DNA from: Deferribacteraceae bacterium UBA6799
GTDB lineage: Bacteria > Chrysiogenota > Deferribacteres > Deferribacterales > Geovibrionaceae
Direction: 5' to 3'
NCBI GenBank assembly: GCA_002452335.1
Contig: DKFJ01000008.1
Span: 1-64,000 of the forward strand
Length of the DNA stretch: 64,000 nucleotides
Positions 8,281 to 17,290 of this stretch are shown here, piece by piece. Under the pieces are notes generated by a model. That model saw nothing but the letters and a program-made list of their open reading frames with translations, had not been told where the DNA came from and made no database searches. The translations under genes were made by a program, and so were the position numbers. The number at the start of each line of letters is the position of its first letter. The first letter of the stretch is position 1.

Positions 8281-9876
8281 CTAATAGCTGTAGCCGATCG
8301 CCGTGCTGAACACGGTTTTTTCATAGTCATAGGCGTCTGAGGAAGAGTCCTTGTTCTCCCATGTTAAGCCGCCTGTGACGAAAAATGATCGGTTGATTTT
8401 GTATACCACGGTCAGGTCTGTTTTATATCTGTCATCCTCCCGTTCATCGGAGGAGTCTGCGAAGTCAGAGAAAGTATACTGAGCGGATGCGTTCACGGAT
8501 AATTTATCTGTGATTCTGGCGGATCCGGTCAGCTCTGTTATGTAGGATGTGGAGTCTTTTTCGAAACCGTCAGCGTCGTCAGCCTCAACACCGAATGACA
8601 GCCCGGCGGAATATTTCTTCAGAAAGGTTTTCACAGCCTTAGCCGAAACAGCGTAAAGCACTCCGTCCTTGTCATAGTCGTCCTCGGATGTGTCGGAGTA
8701 ATAGTTTCTGCTCTCTATCTTCACGGGAACAGTGAGCGTGAGACTGTCCATTTTATAATCTGCGGAAGCCTCAACGGCAAAAGATTCAGAATATTTTTCC
8801 CCGCCGAAGTATGTCACGGCAGCGCTGATCACCGGCAGGGTGATGTCGAAATTGTCATACCCCTGTTTAACCATAAAATATGCTTTGTGCATCTGAAGGT
8901 TATAACTGCTCAGCGAATGGTTCCATGATTTATAGTTAAAGAGCCCGATGGACATCTTATCTGCGTAGGGAGTGTATATATTATATTTAATGTCAGCCAC
9001 TGCGGATGTTCTGAAGCTGCTTTCCTGTGTGGCGGAATCCACAGCGTCCTCATCCACGGATGTTACGTTGTTGTCATACTCTTCTTTCAGCAGCAGAAAA
9101 AGGCTGATCGGTTTTTTTGCCGATGTCAGCGAGTCTTCTCTGATCCTGACCGTATCCTGATACCCGTCAGCGGCGGCCATATTTTTTATGCTTTTTTCAG
9201 CACAGACATATCTGGATGAAGCGGTGCACATTGCCGCCAGATAGTTCTGAGCTTTCGGATAATCAGGCGATGTTTTGTCCACCTGCCTGAAATCACTGTA
9301 TGCGGAGGTCAGGCGTCCGTTTCTAAGCCCGCACTGTCCCATGCGGAGATAGTATCCGCCGTCTCTCACAGTTGATTTTTTCAGTTCGGTTTCCGCTTTT
9401 TCAGTGTCGCCTTTTGCCAGAAGCAGATCAGCCAGCATATATCTGGTCTCAGCTTCCTCTGACTGTTCCAGCGATGCTCTGTATTCCTTCTCCGCTCCGG
9501 CGGCATCGCCGATATTATGAAGGGCATTGCCTTTATACTTATTCAGAAGAGCTCCTCTCTTCCCTTGTTTTTCTATATAGGAGCAGACATAGAGAACCTC
9601 GTCATACTCCTCGTTTGCCAGCATCTCCTTGAAAACATTATACCCTTCGGCATCAGCTCCGTTGTCAAAGAAACACAGTGATCTGTAGATATTTCCGGAA
9701 ATACCTTCGGAAGATTCCAGCTCCGACAGAGCTCCGTCCATGGACGAGCACTGCCCCTGTTTCATCAGGTCAAAGACCTTCTGATAGTTTTCGTTGTATG
9801 TTCCCACAGCCGGATAGTTGTGAGCGAAAGAGACTGCGGAGATAAACATAAGCGGTAATAATAACCTAAGACGCAT
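8281..9876 (-). CDS. TPR-containing outer-membrane beta-barrel protein
   Basis: The 531-residue product has a signal peptide (1-18), then helical TPR-like repeats from about 30 to 235 (for example NIGDAAGAEKEYRASLEQ and LADLLLAKGDTEKAETELKK). From about 250 to the end it shows alternating hydrophobic/polar strands typical of an outer-membrane barrel, and it ends in the aromatic residue of IGYSY, the usual barrel-assembly signal. The layout recalls porin-like proteins with an N-terminal TPR module that handle surface proteins or polysaccharides. It lies between lgt and the FecR-domain gene in one leftward unit, so a role in exporting or anchoring the FecR protein is plausible but not shown. 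Confidence 0.82.
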   Translation of the reverse strand: MRLRLLLPLMFISAVSFAHNYPAVGTYNENYQKVFDLMKQGQCSSMDGALSELESSEGISGNIYRSLCFFDNGADAEGYNVFKEMLANEEYDEVLYVCSYIEKQGKRGALLNKYKGNALHNIGDAAGAEKEYRASLEQSEEAETRYMLADLLLAKGDTEKAETELKKSTVRDGGYYLRMGQCGLRNGRLTSAYSDFRQVDKTSPDYPKAQNYLAAMCTASSRYVCAEKSIKNMAAADGYQDTVRIREDSLTSAKKPISLFLLLKEEYDNNVTSVDEDAVDSATQESSFRTSAVADIKYNIYTPYADKMSIGLFNYKSWNHSLSSYNLQMHKAYFMVKQGYDNFDITLPVISAAVTYFGGEKYSESFAVEASADYKMDSLTLTVPVKIESRNYYSDTSEDDYDKDGVLYAVSAKAVKTFLKKYSAGLSFGVEADDADGFEKDSTSYITELTGSARITDKLSVNASAQYTFSDFADSSDEREDDRYKTDLTVVYKINRSFFVTGGLTWENKDSSSDAYDYEKTVFSTAIGYSY

Positions 9877-9933
9877 ATCGCCCCCTTAAAATGATTCTAA
9901 AAAAGATTATCACAAAAACAATCCGTTTACATG

Positions 9934-10884
9934 CTAAATTACGGATCTGCGGTTCCGGACTAGCCTGCCTGTCACCAGCAGAACGCCGATGACCACCATC
10001 AGTATGCTCACCAGGTGGGGAGCTCTGAGATATCCTATCATCAGATCGTCTGCTCTGAAAAAAGTGACAAAGGCCCTTATGAATCCATAAAAAATAAGAT
10101 ACCAGCCGACTATCACCCCACGACCGATATTTTTGTCGTTTTTCCACATTATATATAAGGGGATAAAACAGCCGAAATTAAGTATCATTTCATATATAAA
10201 TGTAGGGTGCACGGGAAGCGACCCGAAGTCGAAATAAGCGGGGGTGTTCTTGTATTTTCCGAAACTGATGCCCCATGGAAAATATTCTTTCAGGGTATAT
10301 ATCTTTCCGTTGAAAGCCACATCAAAAGGCACTTTCTGCGCCAGTTTGGATATGCTTTCCGAAGCGTTTTCCAGTCCGGCCTGTGTCAGCGCCTGATGCC
10401 AGAACTCGCCGAAATCATTTCTCATGCGGAAAATAATGGATGGGGGAGTGAGTGTAGGCACACCGTGCGCCTCTCCGTTTGCCAGATTGCCTATGCGTCC
10501 TATCGCCTGTCCCAGCAGAAGCCAGGGGATCATAGAGTCCGCCATGCCCAGAAGGCTGGTTTTCTTCACTCTGGAAAAGACATATAGCCCCGCCAGAGCG
10601 CCTATTATACCTCCGTGGATGGCGAGCCCGCCGTGCCACACAGCAAGCATCTCAAAAAAATTACCCTGATAGTAGTCCCAGCGGAATATCACATAATATA
10701 TTCTGGCCCCCAGAATACCCGACAGAAAGCAGATTATCCCAGCGTTCTCCATCGCCTCTCTGGAAAGATTCAGAAGAGCCGCCTTCCGCTTCACCATATA
10801 CATCCCGATGACCAGCGCCAGAATATACATCAGGCTGTAGACCCTCAGCTCGAAAAAACCAATTTTGAACAAAACCGGAAACAT
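9934..10884 (-). CDS. lgt: Prolipoprotein diacylglyceryl transferase
   Basis: The 316-residue polytopic inner-membrane protein transfers diacylglyceryl from phosphatidylglycerol to the lipobox cysteine of prolipoproteins. Seen directly: about seven hydrophobic helices, the signature GQAIGRIGNLANGEAHG near residues 125-141 with the conserved Arg and Asn, HGGLAIHGGIIGA near 85, and the C-terminal VHPTFIYE near 226. An insertion of about 40 residues between the signature and the VHPTF segment makes it longer than the roughly 260-290 usual. It heads a leftward unit with the TPR/barrel and FecR-domain genes, and its substrates in this window would include the lipoproteins at 3019 and 30197. Confidence 0.95.
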   Translation of the reverse strand: MFPVLFKIGFFELRVYSLMYILALVIGMYMVKRKAALLNLSREAMENAGIICFLSGILGARIYYVIFRWDYYQGNFFEMLAVWHGGLAIHGGIIGALAGLYVFSRVKKTSLLGMADSMIPWLLLGQAIGRIGNLANGEAHGVPTLTPPSIIFRMRNDFGEFWHQALTQAGLENASESISKLAQKVPFDVAFNGKIYTLKEYFPWGISFGKYKNTPAYFDFGSLPVHPTFIYEMILNFGCFIPLYIMWKNDKNIGRGVIVGWYLIFYGFIRAFVTFFRADDLMIGYLRAPHLVSILMVVIGVLLVTGRLVRNRRSVI

Positions 10885-10953
10885 TATTTCACCTTATTTT
10901 TTAGAGCATTACAATAATACATGTACTGGCTCATTTTTCAAATCAAAAAAACC

Positions 10954-10982
10954 TTGATTTATTGCAAATCTATTGATATAAA
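10954..10982 (+). promoter_or_regulatory. rpsB-tsf promoter
   Basis: TTGATT (10954..10959), 17-base spacer, TATAAA (10977..10982). It would give a leader of about 115 bases that contains the S2 leader structure. Confidence 0.7.
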
Positions 10983-11015
10983 TAACACCCATTTTGCACG
11001 CCCGAAAAGCGTTCA

Positions 11016-11103
11016 AAACAGCCCTGTGCCTGAAATCCTTTCGGGTGGCTGTTTACGCGGGCGCAAGAATAACAAATTGAGGCGGGAGCCTCGGGAGAAA
11101 CAA
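11016..11103 (+). promoter_or_regulatory. Structured rpsB leader (probable S2 autoregulation)
   Basis: AAACAGCC (11016..11023) pairs perfectly with GGCTGTTT (11047..11054), enclosing an inner CCTG/CGGG stem. A second hairpin GAGGC/GCCTC lies just before the GGGAG ribosome site. Ribosomal-protein S2 operons are commonly autoregulated by S2 binding to such leaders; that this one is a binding site is inferred from position and pairing. Confidence 0.6.
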
Positions 11104-11895
11104 ATGTCCTATATTTCTATGAAAAGCCTGCTTGAGGCGGGTGTTCACTTCGGTCACCAGACAAAGCGCTGGAACCCGAAAATGTCCAAATACGTCTTCG
11201 GCGCCAGAAACGGTATCTACATTCTGGACCTTCAGAAAACAGTGCAGTGCTTCAACACAGCATATGAGTTCGCCAGAGACGCAGCCAGAAACGGCAGCAA
11301 CTTCCTCTTCGTGGGAACCAAAAAGCAGGCTCAGGAAGCCATCAAACAAGCCGCTGAAAAATGTAACTCTTTCTACATGAACGAGCGCTGGCTCGGCGGT
11401 ACTCTTACTAACTTCCAGACAATCAAAACACGCGTTGCCCGTCTGAAAGAACTGGAAGAGATGTTTGAAACAGGCTACATCAATAAATACACCAAAAAAG
11501 AAGCGTCAAAACTCAGAAAAGAGCTTGAAAAACTTACTAAAAACCTTGGCGGTATCAAAGATATGACAACCATCCCCGATGTTATGTTCATCATCGACAT
11601 CAAGATGGAGCAGAACGCCGTGGCTGAGGCTCATAAACTCGACATCCCGATCATCGCTATCGTGGATACAAACTGCGACCCCGATCAGGTAGATATGCCC
11701 ATCCCCGGTAACGACGACGCTATCCGCGCTTGCCAGCTTATCGCCGGACGCATAGCAGACGCTATCCTTGAAGGACGTCAGATACTTGATGAAGAAAATC
11801 TGGGCGAAGTAGAAGAAGCCGGCGAGGACATCCCCGTTGAGCAGCTGATGGCTGACGCCCCCATCGACAAAGAAGTAACAGACGAAGAGGAGTAA
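11104..11895 (+). CDS. rpsB: 30S ribosomal protein S2
   Basis: The 263-residue protein matches S2, a small-subunit protein that joins late and contacts S1. Recognisable parts are LLEAGVHFGHQTKRWNPKM at the N-terminus, IYILDLQKT near 38, NERWLGGTLTNF near 92, and IPIIAIVDTNCDPD near 181. The frame is open farther upstream, but that part encodes nothing S2-like; the ATG at 11104 follows GGGAG at a normal distance. The acidic tail after residue 235 is longer than in many species. It is followed four bases later by tsf, the standard rpsB-tsf operon. Confidence 0.97.
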   Translation: MSYISMKSLLEAGVHFGHQTKRWNPKMSKYVFGARNGIYILDLQKTVQCFNTAYEFARDAARNGSNFLFVGTKKQAQEAIKQAAEKCNSFYMNERWLGGTLTNFQTIKTRVARLKELEEMFETGYINKYTKKEASKLRKELEKLTKNLGGIKDMTTIPDVMFIIDIKMEQNAVAEAHKLDIPIIAIVDTNCDPDQVDMPIPGNDDAIRACQLIAGRIADAILEGRQILDEENLGEVEEAGEDIPVEQLMADAPIDKEVTDEEE

Positions 11896-11899
11896 TATA

Positions 11900-12772
11900 A
11901 TGGCAGAAGTTTCAGCCGCACTGGTAAAAGAGCTCCGTGAGAAGACCGGAGCCGGTATGATGGACTGTAAAAAAGCTCTGGACGAGTCCAAGGGCAATCT
12001 TGAGGAAGCCATTGAGTTCCTCCGTAAAAAAGGTCTCGCCGCCGCCGCTAAAAAAGCAGGCAGAATAGCCGCCGAAGGAAGCGTTGTCGCTTTCTGCGAT
12101 GGTAAAATCGGCGTAATCCTCGAAGTAAACTCAGAAACCGACTTCGTAGCTAAAAACGATACATTCGTAGGCTATGCCAACGAAATGGCAGAGCTCATCG
12201 CCGCTTCAAAACCCGCTGACGTAGACGCTTTCATGTCTGTTAAGACAAAAGGCGGAGAGACTGTTGAGGAATACCTGAACACTATGACAGCAAAAATTGG
12301 CGAAAAACTCAGCCTGAGAAGATTCGTATGCGTGGAAGGCGGCACTCTGGCAACATACATCCACGGCGCCGGAAAAATAGGCGTTGTTGTTAAGCTGGAA
12401 GGCGGAGACGAAGCGCTGGCAAAAGACCTTTGCCTGCACATCGCCGCCAGCAACCCGAAATATCTCGACTCCTCATTTGTTGACAAAGACTTCGTGGCAA
12501 AAGAGGAAGAGATCTTCGCAGCCAAGCTGAAAGAGCAGGGCAAACCCGATAACATGATCCCCAACATAGTAAAAGGTCAGGTAGCAAAACTTCTTAAAGA
12601 AGTATGCCTCGTAAGCCAGCCTTTCGTTAAGGATCCTGACACCACAATAGAGAAACTGCTCGCTTCTAAAGGCGCTAAAATAGTTTCCTACACCCGCTTT
12701 GAGCTGGGGGAAGGAATCGAAAAAAAGCAGGAGAACTTTGTGGAAGAGGTAATGAAACAGATCAAGAACTAA
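11900..12772 (+). CDS. tsf: Elongation factor Ts
   Basis: The 290-residue protein is the guanine-nucleotide exchange factor for EF-Tu. The N-terminal UBA-like domain (ALVKELREKTGAGMMDCKKA) and the core motif NSETDFVAKN near residue 80, which contacts EF-Tu, are both clear. The length is typical. It is cotranscribed with rpsB from the promoter at 10954 and ends before a strong rho-independent terminator. The ribosome site GAGGAG lies at the end of rpsB. Confidence 0.97.
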   Translation: MAEVSAALVKELREKTGAGMMDCKKALDESKGNLEEAIEFLRKKGLAAAAKKAGRIAAEGSVVAFCDGKIGVILEVNSETDFVAKNDTFVGYANEMAELIAASKPADVDAFMSVKTKGGETVEEYLNTMTAKIGEKLSLRRFVCVEGGTLATYIHGAGKIGVVVKLEGGDEALAKDLCLHIAASNPKYLDSSFVDKDFVAKEEEIFAAKLKEQGKPDNMIPNIVKGQVAKLLKEVCLVSQPFVKDPDTTIEKLLASKGAKIVSYTRFELGEGIEKKQENFVEEVMKQIKN

Positions 12773-12827
12773 GGGTCTGCGCCATTTCCGTTGCGTTCAA
12801 CGCACTAAGTAAATTAAAACATTAATC

Positions 12828-12854
12828 AAGCCCCGCTTTTGCGGGGCTTTTTTA
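12828..12854 (+). terminator. Intrinsic terminator of rpsB-tsf
   Basis: AAGCCCCGC, loop TTTT, GCGGGGCTT followed by a T-run. The weaker T-run in the opposite direction means it may also help end the convergent regulator gene. Confidence 0.93.
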
Positions 12855-12864
12855 TTTATGGTAG

Positions 12865-13695
12865 TCAGACTATTGGAATATATATCTCTGTTCTCAGGTT
12901 TTCCGGTTTCGTCCGTTTCGGATTTCTGTTTAGATACTTCTCAAAAATCGGCAAATCAGCAAGCTGGATGTCATTTCTCTTTATGTATGATGAAAAGATA
13001 ATATTATAAATATCTTGCAGCTTAGAATATTCACCAACATGCAGAAACACTGCATATTTGCCGCCCTTTATAACATTTTTGGTGATGCTGTCTTCAAGCT
13101 CTACAGAGTCATCGGTATTGTTGATGCATGCATCACTTCTGAGCTTATCAGCACAGGTAACATTCGGGTCGTCGTAGTATATACCGTACGAAAACGTGTT
13201 CTTCTCCATAATATTTTTCTTATTTTTAATCTTATTTTTGTATGCCCAACTGAATAATATACCGTATGCGTCACCAATTTTATTATACTCCCCAACATGA
13301 CGCACGCTGTATACTTTAATATCATCTATCACTTCAACTCGAATAGGTTCTATCATTACATACTCCTTTGGTCTGTTATTAGTTTTTTTATGCTCCCCTG
13401 GAGAACACCCAAAAAAATCCTTAAATGCCTTATTAAAGGCAGATGGAGTGCTGTAACCTGCATCCATTGCGGCATCTGTCATACTTTTACCCTTATATCT
13501 TATTGCGTATGCAGCACGTTCCAGCCTCAGTCTTTTTATGTATTGCGCTATGGTCTCTCCGACATAACTCACAAACAGCCTATGAAAATGGAAATATGAA
13601 AAACCTGAATATGTAATGATTCTGTCAATATCTATGCTGTCCAGATCATCATCAATTTTTTTAATTACGGCATCTATAATTATCTGATTTTTCAT
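12865..13695 (-). CDS. AraC-family regulator with GyrI-like effector domain
   Basis: The 276-residue protein has an N-terminal AraC/XylS DNA-binding domain (residues about 8-105: two helix-turn-helices, including FSYFHFHRLFVSYVG and DAGYSTPSAFNKAFKDFFGC). A GyrI-like/SOUL-fold effector domain follows (about 112-276; IEPIRVEVIDDIKVYSVRHVGEY). Such regulators, like Rob and SoxS-related proteins, bind small hydrophobic or aromatic ligands and activate efflux or detoxification genes. The target is not evident: it is divergent from thiG and convergent with tsf. Its codons are visibly more AT-rich than those of its neighbours, suggesting acquisition. Confidence 0.9.
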   Translation of the reverse strand: MKNQIIIDAVIKKIDDDLDSIDIDRIITYSGFSYFHFHRLFVSYVGETIAQYIKRLRLERAAYAIRYKGKSMTDAAMDAGYSTPSAFNKAFKDFFGCSPGEHKKTNNRPKEYVMIEPIRVEVIDDIKVYSVRHVGEYNKIGDAYGILFSWAYKNKIKNKKNIMEKNTFSYGIYYDDPNVTCADKLRSDACINNTDDSVELEDSITKNVIKGGKYAVFLHVGEYSKLQDIYNIIFSSYIKRNDIQLADLPIFEKYLNRNPKRTKPENLRTEIYIPIV

Positions 13696-13783
13696 AAAAC
13701 AAGAATATCACAACATACGGATTATAACTTTTCCAAAACTGCTTTTTTTTTGCACGTGAGCATAAATATTACAATGAGGCGTA

Positions 13784-13814
13784 TTGACATTTTGTCAGCA
13801 AAAGCTATTATAAT
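13784..13814 (+). promoter_or_regulatory. Promoter of the thiG-thiH operon
   Basis: TTGACA (13784..13789) with either TATTAT at a 16-base spacing (13806) or TATAAT at 19 (13809..13814). It would drive the six genes through 19982. No TPP riboswitch motif is seen in the leader. Confidence 0.65.
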
Positions 13815-13831
13815 CCTTGCCTACCCCAAAC

Positions 13832-13855
13832 TGATACCCATTGGCACGGGTATCA
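13832..13855 (+). promoter_or_regulatory. Perfect 8-bp hairpin in the thiG leader
   Basis: TGATACCC pairs exactly with GGGTATCA around an eight-base loop, about 20 bases after the predicted transcription start and 30 before the ATG. It has no T-run. It could be a dyad operator or a structured leader element; which, I cannot tell. Confidence 0.5.
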
Positions 13856-13886
13856 CAATCTAATCTTTTCATATTCGGAGCATGTC

Positions 13887-14663
13887 ATGTTCAAAAATGA
13901 ACTTGTGATCGATGGACGTACGTTCAGAAGCCGACTCATGGTGGGCACAGGAAAATTTCCCAACGCTACAATTATGGCGGACGCGGCAGAGGCGAGCGGG
14001 GCAGAGATTGTCACCGTGGCACTTCGCAGGGTGGACATAAACAATCCTCAGGATGATATCCTGAAACAGATAGACCCTAAAAAATATCTTCTGCTTCCCA
14101 ATACCTCCGGCGCCAGAGACGCTGAAGAGGCTGTGAGACTGGCACGCATAGCCAGAGCGGCAGGATGCGAACCCTGGGTTAAGCTGGAGGTCACACCCGA
14201 CCCCTATTATCTGCTTCCCGACCCTATCGAGACATTTAAGGCGGCGCAGATACTGGTGAAGGAGGGCTTTAAAGTTCTGCCTTACATCAACGCCGATCCT
14301 GTGCTGTGCAAGCGTCTGGAAGAGATAGGCACAGTCACAGTTATGCCGCTGGGCGCTCCCATCGGCAGCAACAAAGGCATCAAAACCATAGACAATCTTC
14401 AGATAATCATAGAACAGGCAAAGATCCCTGTGGTGGTTGACGCAGGAATAGGCGCTCCCAGCCATGCGGCTCTCGCTATCGAGATGGGCGCGGACAGCGT
14501 TCTGGTGAACACTGCCATAGCCACAGCGAAAGACCCGGTGAAAATGGCGCTGGCATTCAAAATGGCGGTGGACGCCGCAGTGACAGCCAGAGCGGCAGGC
14601 ATGCCCGGCACCCGTGACAGAGCGGAGGCATCCAGCCCCCTGACCGGATTTCTGAGGAACTAA
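13887..14663 (+). CDS. thiG: Thiazole synthase
   Basis: The 258-residue TIM-barrel enzyme condenses 1-deoxy-D-xylulose 5-phosphate, dehydroglycine and ThiS-thiocarboxylate into the thiazole phosphate of thiamine. It shows SRLMVGTGKFPN near residue 15, TVALRRVD with the barrel-start region near 47, VKLEVTPDPYYLLPD near 97, and the phosphate-binding VDAGIGAPSHAALAIEMGAD near 188. A GGAG ribosome site precedes the ATG. It is the first gene of a run of six with essentially no gaps and is separated from thiH by one base, matching ThiG-ThiH complex formation. ThiS and ThiF lie 30 kb away. Confidence 0.97.
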   Translation: MFKNELVIDGRTFRSRLMVGTGKFPNATIMADAAEASGAEIVTVALRRVDINNPQDDILKQIDPKKYLLLPNTSGARDAEEAVRLARIARAAGCEPWVKLEVTPDPYYLLPDPIETFKAAQILVKEGFKVLPYINADPVLCKRLEEIGTVTVMPLGAPIGSNKGIKTIDNLQIIIEQAKIPVVVDAGIGAPSHAALAIEMGADSVLVNTAIATAKDPVKMALAFKMAVDAAVTARAAGMPGTRDRAEASSPLTGFLRN

Positions 14664-14664
14664 G

Positions 14665-15780
14665 ATGAGCTTTGAACAGGTTTTAGACACATATAAATTC
14701 AATGAAGTGAAAGACTTCATATTCTCCAGAAGCGCCAGAGACGTAGAGTTCGCTCTGGGTCAGGAAAAACTGAACGAAGAGGATTTTGCCTCCCTGCTCT
14801 CTCCAGCGGCTGAAGGCTACATGGAGGAGATGGCGCAGAAGGCGAACCGCATTACACTTCAGAGATTCGGAAAAACAATCAAAATTTACGCCCCCATATA
14901 TCTGTCCAACGAATGCAGCAACTCCTGCATATACTGCGGTTTCAACCGTCACAACGAGATCCCCAGAGTGATACTCACTGACGAACAGATAAAACGTGAG
15001 GTGGAAATCATTCATAACATGGGCATCCGCCATGTGCTTCTGGTTACAGGAGAGTTTCCTGCGAAAGTCGGCACTGACTATCTGATCAACTCCGTAAATC
15101 TGATGAAGGACAAATTCTCTTCCGTGTGCATAGAGGTCTATCCCATGTCTCAGGAAGACTATGAGCTGATGTATAAAAACGGCGTGGACGGGCTCACCAT
15201 GTTTCAGGAAACATATAACAGAGCAAAATACGCGGAGGTGCATCCCGCAGGCAAAAAACGCGACTTCGGCTGGCGTCTTGGCGGACCGGAGAGAGGCGCG
15301 GCCGCAGGGTTCCGCACCATAGGCATGGGCGCTCTGATGGGACTGGAAGAGTTCCGCACAGACCAGTTTTTTCTCGGTCTGCACTCCAACTATATTATGC
15401 GCAATTTCTGGAAAACACATGTCTCGCTGTCTCTGCCCCGCATCAGACAGGCATCAGGCAACTTCAAGCCCCACGAGATAGTGAACGATCTGAACTATGT
15501 CCAGATGATACTTGCCCACAGGCTGTTTCAGCATGACATAGGTATAAACGTTTCCACCAGAGAGACCAGAGAATTCAGAGACAATCTCCTTCGTCTGGGT
15601 GTCACACATATGAGCGCCGGATCAAAGACCGAACCGGGCGGCTATGCCAAGGAACACGACGGCAAACAGTTTCAGGTGGAAGACACAAGGACAGTGGAAG
15701 AATTCTGTGCTATGGTTAGAGCAAACGGATATGATCCGGTGCTGAAAGACTGGGACACTTATTTTCTCAATGGTGAATAG
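14665..15780 (+). CDS. thiH: 2-iminoacetate synthase (radical SAM)
   Basis: The 371-residue radical-SAM enzyme cleaves tyrosine to 2-iminoacetate (dehydroglycine) and p-cresol for thiazole synthesis in anaerobes, producing 5'-deoxyadenosine each turnover. The cluster motif is NECSNSCIYCGFNR near residues 80-93 (CxxxCxxC). VLLVTGEFPAKVG near 130 and ETREFRDNLLRLGVTHMSAG near 301 are typical of ThiH. It follows thiG by one base and abuts ogt with no gap. Downstream mtnA and aldolase genes may process its 5'-deoxyadenosine by-product. Confidence 0.96.
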   Translation: MSFEQVLDTYKFNEVKDFIFSRSARDVEFALGQEKLNEEDFASLLSPAAEGYMEEMAQKANRITLQRFGKTIKIYAPIYLSNECSNSCIYCGFNRHNEIPRVILTDEQIKREVEIIHNMGIRHVLLVTGEFPAKVGTDYLINSVNLMKDKFSSVCIEVYPMSQEDYELMYKNGVDGLTMFQETYNRAKYAEVHPAGKKRDFGWRLGGPERGAAAGFRTIGMGALMGLEEFRTDQFFLGLHSNYIMRNFWKTHVSLSLPRIRQASGNFKPHEIVNDLNYVQMILAHRLFQHDIGINVSTRETREFRDNLLRLGVTHMSAGSKTEPGGYAKEHDGKQFQVEDTRTVEEFCAMVRANGYDPVLKDWDTYFLNGE

Positions 15781-16251
15781 ATGAAATTCTACGACAGTGT
15801 GAAGACCGCCTCCGGATACACCCTCTATATCGTTTTCGATGATGAGAAAGTGTATGAGATTACATCTCAGATACCGGACGGCACGCCCTCCGCTGTCGCT
15901 GAAAAGTATAAATATATCAAAGACTATCTGAGTGGACACTGCTGTCAGCCGATGCTGATAGAGGCTTTCGATGATCTGGATATGTCATGGGCGACACCTT
16001 TCATGAGAAAGGTGTACAAGGCGCTGTCTCTTATCCCCTGCGGGACAACGGTGAGCTACGGCTATCTTGCCGAGCTGGCCGGCAGACCAAAAGCCGCCAG
16101 AGCTGTCGGAAGCGCCATGGCTAAGAACAGGTTTCTGATCGTGATCCCCTGCCACAGGGTTCTGGCGTCCGGTCACAGGATAGGCGGATTCTCCAGCGGG
16201 CTGGATATGAAAAGAGCTCTGCTCAGATGTGAGGGACATAATGAATTTTGA
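15781..16251 (+). CDS. ogt: Methylated-DNA--protein-cysteine methyltransferase
   Basis: The 156-residue protein repairs O6-alkylguanine (and O4-alkylthymine) by stoichiometric transfer to its active cysteine. The reactive-site motif VIPCHRVLASG lies near residues 120-130, and the DNA-binding helix is represented by PCGTTVSYGYLAELAGRPKAARAVGSA starting near 82 (key residues Pro, Cys, Tyr, Arg). The start ATG follows directly on the thiH stop, and the end overlaps mtnA by 11 bases. Its place in a thiazole/methylthioribose operon is unexpected; cotranscription may reflect convenience or a need for repair linked to SAM chemistry, which is speculative. Confidence 0.94.
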   Translation: MKFYDSVKTASGYTLYIVFDDEKVYEITSQIPDGTPSAVAEKYKYIKDYLSGHCCQPMLIEAFDDLDMSWATPFMRKVYKALSLIPCGTTVSYGYLAELAGRPKAARAVGSAMAKNRFLIVIPCHRVLASGHRIGGFSSGLDMKRALLRCEGHNEF

Positions 16252-17290
16252 TATTCTGCCTCCGACTATCAGGTGGGAGGATGATAAGCTGATAATAATC
16301 GATCAGACCAAACTGCCTAATGAATATACAGAAAAAACGCTCCACACCAGAGAGGACGTCTATCTGGCGATCAAAAAACTTGAAGTAAGAGGCGCTCCCG
16401 CCATAGGGATCGCCGGAGCATACGGTCTGTGTGTCTGCGCTCAGCAATATATTAATGAGTCACCTAATCTGTTCAAGGAAATGGTCAGAAAAGACGCCGA
16501 ATTTCTCAACTCTTCACGTCCCACAGCGGTCAACCTGAGCTGGGGTATCAAGAGAGTGATAAACACTCTGCTGAAAAGATCGCACAAAAGCTCTTCAGAA
16601 ATATACAACACAATGGTGATGGAAGCCGTCCGTATCCATCAGGAAGATATAGAGATATGCAAAAGCATCGGACAGCATGGAAAATCACTGATAAAGAACG
16701 GATCGGGCGTGCTGACACACTGCAACGCCGGCTCGCTCGCCACATCACATCTGGGTACAGCCACAGCGCCAATGTACATGGCGTACGCTGACGGCGTGAA
16801 ATTCTCTGTCTTCGCAGACGAAACCAGACCACTGTGTCAGGGATCCAGACTCACCGCATGGGAGCTTCAGCGTGCCGGGCTTGACGTCACCCTGATCTGT
16901 GACGACATGGCGGCAAGCGTTATGTCCTCCGGCAGAGTCAATCTTGTTATAGTAGGAACAGACCGTGTGGCGGCTAACGGCGATGTTGCCAACAAAATAG
17001 GCACGCTGGGCGTGGCTATCCTGGCAAAATATTACGCTATTCCCTTCTATGTTGCGTGTCCTTCATCCACGCTGGATATGAAAACATCATGGGGAAAAGA
17101 CATAGAGATAGAGCAGAGAGAGGCGGACGAGGTCTGCTACTTCGGAGAGAAAAGAACTGCTCCGGAAAATATCAAGGTGCTGAACCCTGCATTTGATGTG
17201 ACGCCTAACTATCTGGTCACAGGCATCATCACGGAGAAGGGGATCATATATCCCCCATATGACAGAACACTGCCAGAACTGATAAAATGA
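16241..17290 (+). CDS. mtnA: S-methyl-5-thioribose-1-phosphate isomerase family (MtnA)
   Basis: The 349-residue cytosolic enzyme converts 5-methylthioribose 1-phosphate, or 5-deoxyribose 1-phosphate in relatives, to the ribulose 1-phosphate form. Visible are EVRGAPAIGIAGAYG near 48, the catalytic cysteine in THCNAGSLAT (Cys161) and the catalytic Asp in VGTDRVAANGDVANKIGT (Asp241). I choose the ATG at 16241, which has GAGGG six bases upstream, over the GTG at 16229. It overlaps ogt by 11 bases and the next gene by four (ATGA), so translation is coupled. No methylthioadenosine phosphorylase or kinase is in the window; it could be elsewhere. Confidence 0.95.
   Translation: MNFDILPPTIRWEDDKLIIIDQTKLPNEYTEKTLHTREDVYLAIKKLEVRGAPAIGIAGAYGLCVCAQQYINESPNLFKEMVRKDAEFLNSSRPTAVNLSWGIKRVINTLLKRSHKSSSEIYNTMVMEAVRIHQEDIEICKSIGQHGKSLIKNGSGVLTHCNAGSLATSHLGTATAPMYMAYADGVKFSVFADETRPLCQGSRLTAWELQRAGLDVTLICDDMAASVMSSGRVNLVIVGTDRVAANGDVANKIGTLGVAILAKYYAIPFYVACPSSTLDMKTSWGKDIEIEQREADEVCYFGEKRTAPENIKVLNPAFDVTPNYLVTGIITEKGIIYPPYDRTLPELIK

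Noticed and set aside
13814..13886. TPP riboswitch in the thiG leader
   Set aside because: The conserved CUGAGA and GGAUAAUGCCAGCG-like elements are absent; only a simple hairpin is present.
14683..15420. 245-codon open frame antisense to thiH
   Set aside because: thiH is complete and conserved on the other strand; the antisense product shows only His/Val-rich noise.
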